Assembly: GCA_030220185.1 (NCBI GenBank)
Contig: JASPKZ010007542.1
Coordinates: forward strand, 310,001 to 374,000
Length of the DNA: 64,000 bases
Direction: 5' to 3'
Source: Diploptera punctata
Taxonomy: Eukaryota > Arthropoda > Insecta > Blattodea > Blaberidae
Part shown: positions 47,305-62,314 of the stretch, piece by piece
Numbering within the stretch: the first letter of the stretch is position 1
Layout: the number at the start of each line of letters is the position of its first letter
Position numbers and translations under genes: made by a program
Notes under the pieces: model-generated
What the model saw: the letters and a program-made list of their open reading frames with translations, nothing else
Databases searched by the model: none
Told to the model about the DNA's origin: nothing

Positions 47305-50300
47305 GCGAGTCATTCCAGTACTCGCCTTATCCGCTTTAAGTCAATTTACATGAAAAGCGAAAAACACTTAATTTATATAATACTGAGTAAGACACCTTGA
47401 ATGTTGACTATTAGTTCATACTTAGATCTGTAGGTAATCCTTGCAGTAAAACATAAATATGGTTAATACATCGTTAGTTATAACACTTTTGTTTCGGATA
47501 AGATTGGTTTTGGAACAATGGAGCAGTAATTTGATCATTTTAGTGTCATGAAGGGGAACAACAAAAATATTTATGAAGACTTCTTGGCTCTATGAATATT
47601 CCGGCTTGAAAACAACAATATTTGGCTGAACGGTACTTTAGGTTAACTTTGATTTTTCAGTTTATTGTTGTAAATTATAGGTTTCTTCTGTATTTACTAA
47701 CATTTTCTAATATTTTAAACTTGTTCAATCAACTTTTATAACATTATTTGATAATTTTTAAGTATGTATTTAAAAACGCAAATTACAACATTCTGACCTG
47801 TTAGACAATATTGTGATTCTGACTGCTATTTTCTCCACAGAGTATATTACTTAGTCTATGATTTTTTGTTCGCTATCTAGCATAAGATTTTTGAACTTTA
47901 GTACGATATTGATAGTAATTGAGGATGATAATCGATATGTAGTTCGATGGTGGGTTACTTCTGGCTCTATAAACTCTGGCGCATGCGCACTGGTGTCCTA
48001 TAGGACAAAATATTTTACGTAAGTTTATGTGCAGTTTTCCCAAAATATTATATTACTAAATCTACAATTCGCTACATAAGCATTACAGTCTAATTCAGGA
48101 TTACACTCTTAAATATAATTCCTGTTCGTCACATCCTTCACAGAGAATTTCTTATTCAAGAGAAATGCAACCTTTCTCAGATGACAATCTTTAGAATACG
48201 TTCTAATAATAATCAAGCAACTCATTACTTTCCTAGCTTACCCCAAAGTGTTTTGTAGCAAATTCTTTATATCCTTCACTTTAGCTGGGTTAAGGACTAA
48301 CTTCGATTTTTCTCCTGGTTCATTGCACAAGTATTTGGATCGCATTTCCATTGTCTTCCTTTGCCTTTAGAAGCAGGGGTAACATCATCTGTTATCCTAA
48401 AAAACGAACACAATATTATGTTATTGATTCAGTTATTAACTCTTATTCACATGACGTAAAAATCTTTAGAAAAACTGTGGTACACCATAGAGGTAGACTG
48501 GGAACATACCTCAGGAAAACGTGTGACGTCACATCACGTGTCACAAAATCTGCACTTTAGTCGTTGATTGTATGAGGGAAGTTCTAGAACAATACGTACA
48601 ATGGATATGACAAATTACGGAACAATACTGCATTTTCCAATTCAGATTTCTATCGAAACATATCACTTTTGTCACAGTTCCTTACGATAGAAGAATTGCA
48701 CACATAACAAGGAATGCTGGGGTACTACTAACTAAATATTTATAAAAAAATGGATAAGGTAATTTTTTTAATGACCCGCCTCACATATATAATCAGGTCA
48801 TTATTCAAATAATACAGCAATGAAAGTGTGTTTTTCGTTTTTATTTTAATGTATACTGATGGTATGGCGAGATAAAATCCCCCACAATGTAATTAACGTA
48901 ATTTAGATACGAAATGTTCTAAAAACATTGTTTATACAAAAATATTTTTTTCTGTCATGTAACTTAGATGCAACAAAACAGATTAATTTCATCTCAACAA
49001 GATTTATGAACCTGTCCTAAGTTTTCAGAACCATGCTAAGTACGTTTATATGTATTGAGAACAGAGTTCAATAATCGGCATCCAGAAGTACTTCAGACGA
49101 AACGTAATTTGAAGGTAAAGACGTTACAACATTAATGTCTGTGTTAAAGATAATAAAAACATTACAGGTATAATGTTACAATATTGCTTATTATACACAG
49201 ATTTTTGATAATTTATTAATAACATCCATAATAAACTCTTATTTATCGAATATTTCATAAACGTTTTTCTTAAAAATAATTGATTTTGTAAATACGATTT
49301 TAAGCTTCATTTGAACTATAGTATCTAAGATTTAAAATCTGGTGGTGTTTCTCTGTTATAAAGTATATTGAAGCAATTTAATTCATTATATCTGGGGAGT
49401 AGTTTATATTTTTATGTGATGACTTGATATTGTTATACGATATCCTGGATTTCTTCATGAAGTTAATATAACTTTATATTTATTGTATACTTTAATGTTA
49501 CTTTCTCAGAAAAAACAATTTAAAACATTCTTTCTTTTCATCTGTTAGTGAATTGAAAGAATGAAGATGATTAGTTTGTTTTTATAAAAAATTGTTTACA
49601 GATATACCATTCACCGAAAATGACAAAGACCTATCTTTGCAATAAATCCCCAAATCTATGTTAAAAAAGAATAATATTAAAATTACCAAACGTTTATTAA
49701 AAATGGGTGTACCTTTATTACTCCCTAACGCCGTTCCAACCAGCGATAACCAAAACCAGCGGTTGAACAATCATAGACTAAGTAATATATATACTGTGAA
49801 GAAAATAGCAGTCAACATCACAATATTGTCTAACAGTGTTCTTAATGTTGTGATTCGCGTATTGAAAAAAATACTTTAAAATTATCAAATGTTATAAAAA
49901 TTGTTTAAAAAAGTTTAAGATAATTAAAAATGTTAGTATATACAAAAGAAGACTTATATTTCACAACTATAAACTGAAAAATCAAGGGTAAACCATTCTA
50001 ATGAATAGCCAATTCATCTCTAGATCGTAGGCTCACAGCCTGACGAAAAGCTAATTCTTGCAACTTTGTTGTGGTCTTCTAGAGATAACTTCCAGTTGGA
50101 ACCTTGTATTTAGGACGTCTAAAAGTACACCCTTTGAAAAAATTATGGCCAACGCTTGGTGATAGAAAGTAGAGTTTTGAAGAGCGATTCACACCAGTAC
50201 GTTGCTACATGTTCTTACTCGTTTGAGTACAAAGCGAGATTAAACCCTTCATGCAGTATTCGTATCGTTCGCTTAAGTGGAGCAGTCGGTAAGATGCTTT

Positions 50301-50769
50301 TTCCGAAGACGCGGGCCCAAGTTAGATTGTGGTCAGGTGTGATTTTTTTATTTATTATTATTTAAAAACGTCGTTAATTTTCATAATGCCTACATGTTAT
50401 CAGGCTTCATCATATAAATATATTTGTATATATATATATATACAAATATTCCCGGACGGGACAGGCTCCTGGGTGAGATTTTTCGTGGTTTTTTCTCGCC
50501 TGTAAGATAAATGTCAGGAAGCTTAGGACACAACGGAACCCGAAAATCATCCGGTCATCATCCTTATCATTATCATCATCATCATTCTTCACCGGTGTGG
50601 AAAGAAACGAGAAGCTACCACACCTACCGTTCCCTAGTAAAGCTACAAAGCATAGCATGAAAATGCTATGATTGCAGTGAAAGACCTGCCCCCGGGCAGA
50701 ATTACTATGGAATGGAAATAAATTAATTAAAGGAAACGGCTTACACACACATACACACACACACACACG

Positions 50770-50819
<50 letters not shown>

Positions 50820-53800
50820 GAATAAGGATTGTAATGTCTTATTACTTTGTTTACGAAACACAATACAATACAATAATACAATTATTTATTTCCATTACAA
50901 ATACAAAATGCGTGTGATTAATTTAAATTAAGTCAGTACATAATTTCATTACAAAGTAAGTCCTGAAGTATTACATTGCTTCATACAGAGTTTCTTGGAG
51001 ACATGGTTGTGGTCTAGTGGAGGGAACTTCTGTTTCCCGTGCATAAAGTCACGTGATCGATCCTGTTGTCATGCTTTTTTTTCTCGTCCTTCTTTAAATT
51101 AATTTCCTTCCTTTTGTTTCATTTATTTTGCTTTATTGTCAGTATTTACCGCACTACTCATGTACATGAAATTGTTTTACATTGCACGACACAACGAAAT
51201 AGAACGGATTTAGTTTCTCAAATTGTGGTATACTTGTGAACCCAATAGCTGATCTCTGATCATGCGCAGTGGCTTCGTTCTGAGACTTGAAAATTATCTG
51301 TGCGCCAACAATTATTTCAAAGGCTGTAAGTTCTCACTCATTCTTGAGGCATGGTTATTCCATTTCTACCTCCTTTCTTATACCCTCCAATTTATTGGTT
51401 GAATTCATGTTTGTCACGAATATGTAAATAGAGGATTCCACTCCTAACATATCTTATTTGCTTCATTATTTTTGTTTTTTTTATCATTTCTTTTGTTTCA
51501 TACATTTTTTCCGATGTTTATGAAGCAATGTCCACCGCTGTGGTCTCGAGGTACGTGCTGCCTTGTCACGCAACGGGCCCAGGTTCGATCCCCGATGGGG
51601 GCAGTATTTCTGTGTGAGGTCTTCATCAGGGTTTTCCTCACCTGTAAGACAAGTGTCAGGAAACCTTTAAGGTCCTAACGGTCCCCGAAATAATATGGTC
51701 ATCATGTTTATCATCCTTCACCGGTGTGGAAAGCAACGGGAAGCTACCACACCTACAATTCCCTAGTAAAGCTGCAAGCGTAGCATGAACATGCTATGAT
51801 TTGCATTGAAGGACCTGCCTTCAGGCAGAATTACTATGGATGGCATGGATCATCATCAACAACAACAAGAATTAAGCCCAATGGCCTGTTCCGATCTCAT
51901 TATAGGTCGAACTGTTCCTTCCATCAATTCAATGGTCTTCCCAACATTTTTTCCCTTTTGGTTTATAATCGTACATTCTTCTTGGTATGCGCTGTTCATT
52001 CATTCGTAATATGTGCCGAAGATAAGAATTTTGATATCTTATTCTTTCACAGAGATTAAATTTATTAAGTTCTGTTCTTATATCTTCGATTTTCTTTTTA
52101 TCGGTCCTTTGGTATCCTGCTATTGCTCTCAACATCTTCATTTCAGCAGCGTCTATTTGTTTACAATCTGCCTTTGTTAATGTCTAGGTTTCACATCCAT
52201 AGATAAGAGAACTGCCAATACTTTGTAAAATTTCAATATGGTTTATTTTCTAGTCTTATTCAATAAAGTGCGTTAATTGTACCACACAGATAATTGAATA
52301 GTTGTATTTTAGTGTGTTTACCTAAATTTATGTCATTGTCTAAATGACATCCCAAATAATTAAAATTCCGAACTTGGTCTATAATTACATTGTTTATCAT
52401 TATTTTTGTTCTTATTGCACATTTTCCTTTCAGAGCTAATATTTTTGTTTCAGATGTAGATATTCTTAAATTGTATTTGAGAGAAATATTATTTAAAGTA
52501 TAAAGCAAAGCATTTTCTGATGCTGTCATTATTACTTGATCGCCTGCAAATAGCAGAGTTGTCAATACACTATTTATATTAATTTGTTCTTGCCATTTAT
52601 TTATGACATGTTCCAAGTATAAATTAAATAACACTGGTGACAATGGAGACCCTTGTATTACTCCCTGGTTTTTTTCTATATTTTGTTTACTTAATTTTAT
52701 TTCCGTAGTATATTTTAAAATTTGATTGTATATTTAAACTCAGAATGGCTCTTATAAGACGTTGAGGAATTCACTTTCATTTTTGGTATGTTCCATAATT
52801 TGTTTCTACGTACACTATCAAATGCTTTAGTATAATCAACAAAAGCTATATACGTGGGTAAATTAAATTCTTTTCTTTTTTTCTATCAATTGGGCCATTG
52901 TAAAAACGCAATCTATAGTTGACCTTCCCTTTCTAAATCCATTTTGTTTCAAATGTAATATTGTTTTAGCTATTTTATTTATTCTATATGATAAAATAAT
53001 AATTAAACCAGAAGATCATTGTAAATACAAGGGATTCTATGCACCTACAAAACATATTTTGTATTAAAAATTTATGATTTTTCTTAACATGTTTTAACTA
53101 GGCTCATGATCTGTCACAATGTAGGAGATGTTTTACACTAGAGTATAACAGTCCTTCTTTCCATTTTTCTTGTCACAAAATATTTTATCTCTTTGATACA
53201 AATGCTGACCTTTGTAATTAACCTTGTATTATTGGGTCGATAGGAGAATTCCAGTAATTTTTATAAAACAAAAAAGTAAAGTAATCCCACTACAGGCCTT
53301 AGGAAGACCTTGGGTTAGTAGAAGGTTAAGGCTCCCACTTTTGCTGGACAATCGGCACTTGATGTCAGCCGGGTTGTCAGTCCTGCGTGACGGACTCCTA
53401 TACCGACAGTATAAGCGTCTGGTACTCATTTCAGTTAGAGGCTGAGTCGACCTCAGGGCCATATTGCCGCCAGAAGGTTTTGGATCAGCTTAAAAATCCT
53501 GATCCACCGGGACTTCAACCCTCGAACTTCCGGCTTGTAACGCAGTATCTTAACCACTACGCTACGGCGTGCCCCCGGTATTTTTTTATAGTTCTTCAAA
53601 TTCTTTGATATACCTCACATTGTCTTACATCGTCGTTTCTGGTTTAAGAAATTGTCTAACCTGGTTCAACCAACTATGGCTTATAACGTACTTATTCTGC
53701 TATATTCATAATTTGTTTGCGTCTCTTTTTCTGCGGAATTATATTGTGTAGTGGATATTGTGGATCACTTTATTCATCCGTTATTTTATCTTTTATGCGT

Positions 53801-56800
53801 TATTTTTCCACTGCATTCGTATTGAATTCTTGAATGGTTTTAAATTTCTGTTATTTTTCAGTGATTGATAATTTAAACTTTAAATTCATTAAAATACTTG
53901 TCACACACACAAATAAAATTTAAAAAACTAAAAAACAATTTATTGTTGCAGTATATGAACATTTGTTTTAAAGTGATCACAGTAGAGGCATCAAGAGGCC
54001 CTTGGGTTAGTAACAGGTTAAGGCTCCTTTTTTTCTAGACAATCGGCACTTGATGTCAGCCGGTTTGTCGGCCCTGCGTGACGGCCGCCTTTACATCCAG
54101 AACAATCGTCTGGTACTCATTTCCGTTACAGGCTGAGTCTTAAAACTGAATGACAAATTATAGTAGAAACAACTTAGATTACTCCATTTATATATCTGTA
54201 CCTATCTCTTTGGTCCACAATATTTTCTAAAAACTTTTTTATAAAAATTATTAGTATGTTCGGAAGAACTGCACTTAACCTAGCTTGAAATATTTTAAAA
54301 GTTCTATAGAACAACAGTGCACATGCGCTAGAGTTTATAGAGCCAGCGAAAACCCACAATTGAACCACATCTCGATTATCATCCTCGATTACTATCCGTC
54401 GCTATGAAATTTAAATGACCAATATTTACAATAAATCCCAAATCTATGTTTAAAAAATTTTAATAATATTAAAATTACCAAACGTTTATTAAAAATGGAT
54501 GTACACTTACTTATCACTCCATAACACTGATCCAACGAGCGATAACCCAAACAGCGATAGAAAAATCATAGACAACGTAATACACTCTGTGGAAAAATAG
54601 CAGTTAGCATCACAATATTGTCTAACAGTCTCATAATATTCTGATTTGCATATTTAAATAAATACTTCAAAATTGTCTAATGATGTTATAAAAATGGTTT
54701 CAAAGTGTTTAAAATATTAAATAATGTTTGTAAATATAGAGGAAGAGGTATAGTTTACAACAATAAAACTGAAAAATCAAGCGCTAGTAGAAGTGCAATT
54801 GACCCATATGTTCTCCAACCTTAAAGTCAGAATCCACGTTTCGTATCCTATAACTGAAGTAGATCTTATAAAAATATGACCTATTATACGCCATGTTTCT
54901 AACATACCCTGAATAAACATGTATGCAATATCTAACGTAGAAACTTTAAAAAAATCGCTGGCAAATATGTTTCCAGCTGGAATGTAGCCCAAAAATGTTC
55001 TATGTAGTTTGTAAGGTTTGTGGTAGATTAATAAACTGGCTTCTTGCAAGATCCTGGAACTGTCCATTGTAAGCGTCTTCAGGTGTACTTCCTTTTTTCA
55101 GGACAAACGGAAACATGCCAATTAGAAAAGAGCTGTGTTTGCAAGAAATTATACAACATACTACAGAAGGAAAATTCTTAATTATTCGACAAGTGGCTGG
55201 GATTAATGGAGACAGCAGAACATGCTAATCGCCATATATGGACAAGGACGTTGAAAAACAATTATTCAAGTTGCTATCAACTTAGAGAGTTTCTTTCCGA
55301 ATTTACTTCTCCTCTACAATTCAATATAATTTCCAAAATCTTGCGGAAGGTATTTGTAAAGTTTGTTCATTTCAGTGATAGTTGTAAACAAAATCCATTT
55401 CTGTGTAACGATCTCAGTGATATCTGCGAATTCATGTTAGGTGCAATTCTGAATCCATGTATTGAAGAATTCGATCTTATTTTATGCGATACATTTACAA
55501 TAAATTTTGCATTGAACTGTCTGGAAAAAGTTCCAAATTTAACCAGACTGAAAATCTACACATTTCAATATTATCCATTGGAACTTAATGATAATATTAA
55601 GTATCTGCAAAATCTACGAAAATTAATAATTGAAGTCCATTGTACTAAGTTGACTTTGAAAATGTTAAGTATTTTTTGTAAAGGTTTAAATTTTTTAAAC
55701 ATATCTAATTCAAGTTTAGTGGACGATACTTGTGTCAATTATATCATTCTACTTCAAAATCTGGTATTTCTTAATATTAAACTATGTCGTATTAGTGCTC
55801 GTTCATATAGGAGAATCTTGAAGAAATTACCGAGATTGAAAAACCTATCTTGGTATTTTCCAATAGAAAATGTTACAAGGGAATATCCTACAGATTATAG
55901 TGAAAGAATTGTGATTGCAGATATAAAGGCATTAATACCACGTATATTAATAGAACATTTATATAATCTCATAGAATTGGCAATCACAAGTTATGCTAAA
56001 TACAAGTATACTATTAATTTATCATGTCTGGCTGAATTAAAACATTTGAAAATATTCAGAGTCACGAACTTCGAGTTTGTAGAATCTGGCTTGAACATTT
56101 TTTTTAAAAATGCAGGCGATAATCTGAAAATATTACATATGAATTTAATTAGAAATATAAATCTTGAAGTACTATTAGTGAATTGCAATAATTTGAAATC
56201 TTTGTATTTGAGATTTTGTGAAATTAGGTATGTTATCGATGTTAAAACGGAAATGAAGAAACATTTCCTGAATTTAAAGACACTAGTATTGGAATCTACT
56301 ACGTGTATTGGAAAATTTCCTCATTTGTATATTCTTACAAAAATTTGAAAGTTTTTAGCTTAGTCGATATAAACCAAATCGATGATGAATTTGTGAATGT
56401 TACACTCGGATTAGATGGCTTCAGGAATTTGGAAGAATTTATTGTTGTACCTGGTGAAATAAGGGAAACAGTCCAAGGATTGATTAATAATTGTCATAAC
56501 CTAAGGTTGATAGGGGATTTGGAATATTGGCATATCCCAGAGGCTGATGTAATGCTGATTAAGGACATAATTCAGCGACAAAACATGGCTCTTAAACTTC
56601 TCGTTGGTGGTAAAGAATGGTCTCCTTAACAACTGATTTCGTCATTACAAATTAAGATTTTTGTTAAGACATGAGTCGTTTCACATTATCTAAAATTTTA
56701 CTGTTTCAAAAAATAATCGATATGAAATAAGTCACGGTTTCTTATTTGTTTTTAGTGTAATTATTTTTATATTTTTTATGTTTCTGACGAGCATGGATAA

Positions 56801-59800
56801 ATTTAAGACTTTGGCATGATGCCAATATTTTAGAGTGATATATTTTTTTCTAATTTTTCAATTTAAAACACATCATTCCATACGTTCTAATACAAAAGGA
56901 ATATGTTTATTAAGAATTTAAAACAAATTAAATTAAACTCTTTGATTTTACTTTCCTACGTTTAAAAAAGTACAAAAAGTTAAGTTACTGCATTCATATT
57001 TCTTGCATATTTTATTATTTTTAACATTTTTTCAAGAAATGAATATTGGTGGATGTGGAGCTTGAGAAAATGGTATACAAAGAAATCGGCATGAAAAACT
57101 TTACTGTTAATCCGTGAGATCATCATATTTTAATAATTTTCCAATCTAATGACCGATGTAACTTACAAATAAAATGTTTATTTCACATTACTCACATTTT
57201 AATGTTAATTCTAAATTATATGGAATTCAATTATCTAAAAGGAAAATTACGTATGTTAAATATATATTCTTGAAGTTATTTTTTAAACAGATGAATGCGA
57301 TATAATATTCGAATCATTTTTATGTAAGTGATTAAGAATTTGTAATTATATATTTTTATTAAATGTATTTTTGACTGTGAATTATATAAACACAATAAAT
57401 AATACTGAATAGTAATAACATAACTTATTTTGTTCATTTCAAACTACTTTTAATTTTCAATTTATATGTTCTAGCGTTTGCCAAGAAGCCGAAGTTTGAC
57501 CATAATCATAACTGAATCAGAATTTTTTATATCTCACAATGTATATTTATGTTGGGGTGTAGCTGATGGGAGTGATATTATTCTAACTTAGCACACAGCA
57601 CTGTGAGTAATTTGGGTAGCTACAATAAGTAGCGGCTCCACGTTGAGAAAAAAGCTATAAAGGCTGGGGGTCCTTAATGATGACCGTATGTCTCCCTACA
57701 CTGGCAGGACAATAGTCTACCTCTGTGATTAACACATGAACATATATTACTTCCCCGTAGTTTAAATGGTAGGTTTCGCACTGGATTTTAATGCCTCGCA
57801 GTTAAAAAAAGCAGATATTATTTGGATATCTGATGCTTCTCTGGAATAAGTTCAACTCTTGCATCATGGAGATTTTCATAATGTCTGCCTTGTACTTAAA
57901 AACCTCAGAAATGATTTCAATTTTCTTTTAATTGATAACACCAAAGCTCATAAATTGCTACTAAACGAAAAAAAAAATCGGTTGAGAAACAAAGGAGAAA
58001 ATAGTACTGTTTATACATAGATGTCTAATATGTTTCATTTAAAGAAAGGATACCGTTGTTCCTGTTTCAAAGGATGTCACTTTTTCGAAGTTATGCTAGA
58101 ATATCTTCTCTTATTGATAAAATTCTTTATCTTTCTATAAATCTATGATCCTCGATTACTCCTTTTTTTACACGCTGTATATTAAATTACTAGTATATGT
58201 TTATGTAACGGACCTCTATCTATGTAACGGAATCATTGAACACGATATTCAACCACATAAAAGCATTGGATCGAATTGAAACTTTGTATAATTGTAAAGG
58301 ACCCATGACAATACAATAATTAGATTTTTATCTGAAATCTTGGCCAGAATAATAAAAAAATCCAAAAATTAAAAACCGTATACTAGGTTGCGGACTTATC
58401 TACTTTTTATTCAGTCGTTGTAAGAGCTCAGCTGGTAGAGCGGTGGACTGTAGTGGTATATAATTTCAGTAATCCATAGGTCGCTGGTTCAAATCCGGCC
58501 CCGAGAATTTTTTTAGAAGAGTATTGATCAATTAAATATTCACGGGATTCCGGTTTATGAGAATTAATTAAACTAATAATAAAAAAATAATAGTTTGAAA
58601 AATTAAAACAACACGCTTTATTAGAAAACCAGACAAAAAATAAAAATAAATAATAGTTTAAAAACTAAAGCAACATGTTTTATTAGAAAACCGAACTAAA
58701 AAATGAAAAATAATTTATTTCCAACACGCTTCGGATAAAATGAAAGTGGTCAACAAAAAAATAATCTCCAACACATCTAGAATAAAACTAGAGTTATCTG
58801 CAAAAAAAAATACCATCGAAAGCGTAGGGTGCTTTTCATGCTTTTTACGTTTTCTTCTTAGAGACTTTATTTTACCTATATCTGTTTATTATCAAATATA
58901 TTAATTGATATACAGTACCCCACACTTTTGACAGTACAATTATTTTTTTATTTGTGTTCTAGATGATTTTTGTTGTTGCCCACTTTAATCTTATTCCAAG
59001 CGTGGTGTAAATTAAAATTATTTTTCATTCTTTAGTTCGGTTTCTAATAAGCGTGTTGTTTTAGTTTTTTTAAACTATTATTAATTCTTTCCATAATAAA
59101 ATATAAGCCTTTTCTCCAAATCCAATTACGTATCAAGTGTAAGGTGTGCTTGAAGAAAGATGTCTCTCCATCTCAGTCCGCACACCAAGAAGACCAAGAC
59201 TAGTATTATCAGGCTTTGTGACACTAAGAACGGGCTACATCTTAGATATTTTTTTAGTCATTCATAGTTTGTGTTGAATTAAACAAGACTATATAAGAAT
59301 TAACACACAGTACTAACTGTATAAACGTCCTTTTCCTCTGTTTGCAACCCTATATTGACACACCTCTACAGTCCAGTAACTTTTGACGGATTACGAAGGA
59401 ATGTAAATGTTATTTGTACTCGAGGTATTATTAAAAAAATTAGAAATAATATATCCCGTATAGTAGACACCAAAAATTGCTGTTGTATATTCCTATAGTG
59501 TATTGTGTGTTCATTTGTATTTTAACTCTCAAGCGACCTCTTTTTTTCTGAACCGAACTCTGTATGTAGCAAATTAATTGAACAAAAAGAAGATAAAATT
59601 ACATAATAAGCAAAAACAATTAAGATTGGGGGCAGACCTGAAGCAAGAATTTTAATAATAGACGGCGCAATTTTCATTATTCTTTCTCTCTGCATATCTT
59701 ACATCCCAAGGAAATAAAACGTTAAATTTGTTTTTTAAGAATCAGCGAAGTCCGCTCAATAGGACTGGCGGTTTACCTGAATCTCTTAATTAAATTATCG

Positions 59801-60186
59801 CTTTACCATTCACCATATTTTACTCGCATAGCAAATGGATACATACGACTTAATTAACAAAAAAAATCATTAAACAGACACAACCGTGACGTAAATTCGA
59901 TTTGTTGATAAATTCTTATAGTGTACGCAGATCCAGCAAAAATTATTTTTTTAAATTGCAGTAAACATATGTATACTATTATGCAAATCCAGATGTATAA
60001 AAGTGCAAATCTTTAGCAATATCAATATTAGTCTCAAAATGCTTGGTCAAAAATTTCCTAAATAAAGCAAGACAAACATGAACCAGTTTAAAATTTCGTA
60101 ATTCTCGATTAAGATACTTGTAGCTGCTTCTATTATCCTTATTTACTTGAAATGATTATTATAAGATTGCAGCAGGCTTTGATAAC

Positions 60187-60260
<74 letters not shown>

Positions 60261-61929
60261 TAATAATTAATAAAGTAACTATCATTTGAGTTTTAAGTCC
60301 GCGGGGATGATCACTGTTCATGCTCCTGTAAGTTAAGCTATTGTTTTCAAATCATTTCCTGCAAAATATAGCTTCCTTAAAGGATGGTTAATATTATTCG
60401 ACATTTTTCCTGGTCAACCTACTCGGCGATTCTTCTCTGGCTTTCCTACAAGATATTCAAGATCCTCTTTTATTTACTATTTGTGCTTAATGCCCTATGT
60501 ATCCCAGTATACGAGACTAGTAGGTAGGCCCAGTATGTAGGCCAAGAATGAAGTGGGAAAATAACATGAACTATGATTTAAGGCAGGTAAATTTTACAGA
60601 GAATGATTAGAAAACATTATCTATTGACAGGAATGCATGGAGAGTTTATGTATGTGCGGTCCTTAAGCTACCCGTTTGATAGAACCAGTGACTTGTGTTT
60701 CAAAACGTGGTTAATTAACAACAAATTTAAACTGCAAAGATTTATAAACAGCTGTTGTGATAAAATATTCTATGTACACTGACCTGAAGTTGTAAGAAGC
60801 GAAATATTGTGGGATAACCTGGTGAGGAGCTAGTGGAGGTGCAAATAAAGAGTAAATAGCGCTGAATAGATCAAACTCTTAAAAACATCACTGACTGTTG
60901 AAAGACACGCCTTTGATTGGTACCCTCAGGGAGCCAGAAATAGAGGAGACGACATGGTACGTGGAAGAGATATTTCTATGATGAGGTGAGGAGGGTGGCA
61001 AAATCCTGTAATGAAGTGAAACGGTTGCCAGTAATAGTGTCCGGTGGAAACTTCTTACTTATCTTTGCTTATAAATGTAGCTAAGTGATCGCAATGATGA
61101 TACAATGCCGACACTGTCATGAATGAGCTATGGCTCCTGTTCAGAGGATTGCATTATGCAGTATACACAAAAATAAACTATTATTATATATGTAATTATA
61201 AATTTAGAAATAAATTGTAATACGGTACAGAAGGTATACGTAAAAATCAACATTGTCATCTGCAATGTATTTACAAACACGTTAAATATCATAGTACAAT
61301 TTAAACAACAGTAAAATTACTCAGATACGATTTAATAAATTTATAAAATAATATATTATTAACTAGCGGACCCGGCATACGTTGTTCTGCCCAAAGGATC
61401 AATCTTCGTGTCATGTTCGGACGATAAAAATGTTATTTTTTATCGTAAAATTCACTAATTAAAAAGTTCACCACAAAACTCGTCATTGTTGTGGCTCAAA
61501 AAGCCTGCATTATGACTCACATTGTGGAATATGTCGGTAATACAGATGACTACACATTTAATAAAAAATCCTATAACCCGCTAGCAGCGCCACCTACCGG
61601 GTCTAATTGTGAATCTAAAACATCCAGTGACCCACTGAAACACACACAAAACATTTCATTAAAATCGATCCAGTCGTATAGGCATTTTTTAATTTCGAAT
61701 TTCAAGTAAGCCTCAACTTATAATTGTCTGATTTCGCTCGTGTTCGACTAATACCACGGTTCATTTTAATACGATATACTGAGTTTCGTTGTGAACAATC
61801 CAAAAGTGTGACCGCTAGAACTCTCTTAAAATTTTCACTTCAGGTTAACTATTACATATAATGGTTTTAGAAGCTCCAATTGTGAATCGAGGGACCTAAT
61901 CAGCCACACACAATAAATTTCACACACAT

Positions 61930-61968
<39 letters not shown>

Positions 61969-62270
61969 CATATTGGGCACGCCGTAGCGTAGTGGTTAAG
62001 GTATTACGCTATAAGCCGGAAGGTCGAGGGTTCGAGTCACGGTGAGGTCAGAATCTTTAAACTGACCCAAACCTTCTGGCGGCATTATGGCCCTGGGGTC
62101 GACTCAGCCTCTAATGGAAATGAGTACCAGACGCGTGTTCTGGGGGTAAAGGCGGCCGTCACGTAGGCTGACAACCCGGCTGACATTAAATGCCGATTGT
62201 CTAGAAAAGTGGGAGCCTTAGCCTTCTACTACCCCAAGGGCCTCCTAATGCCTGTAGTGGGATCACTTTA

Positions 62271-62314
<44 letters not shown>
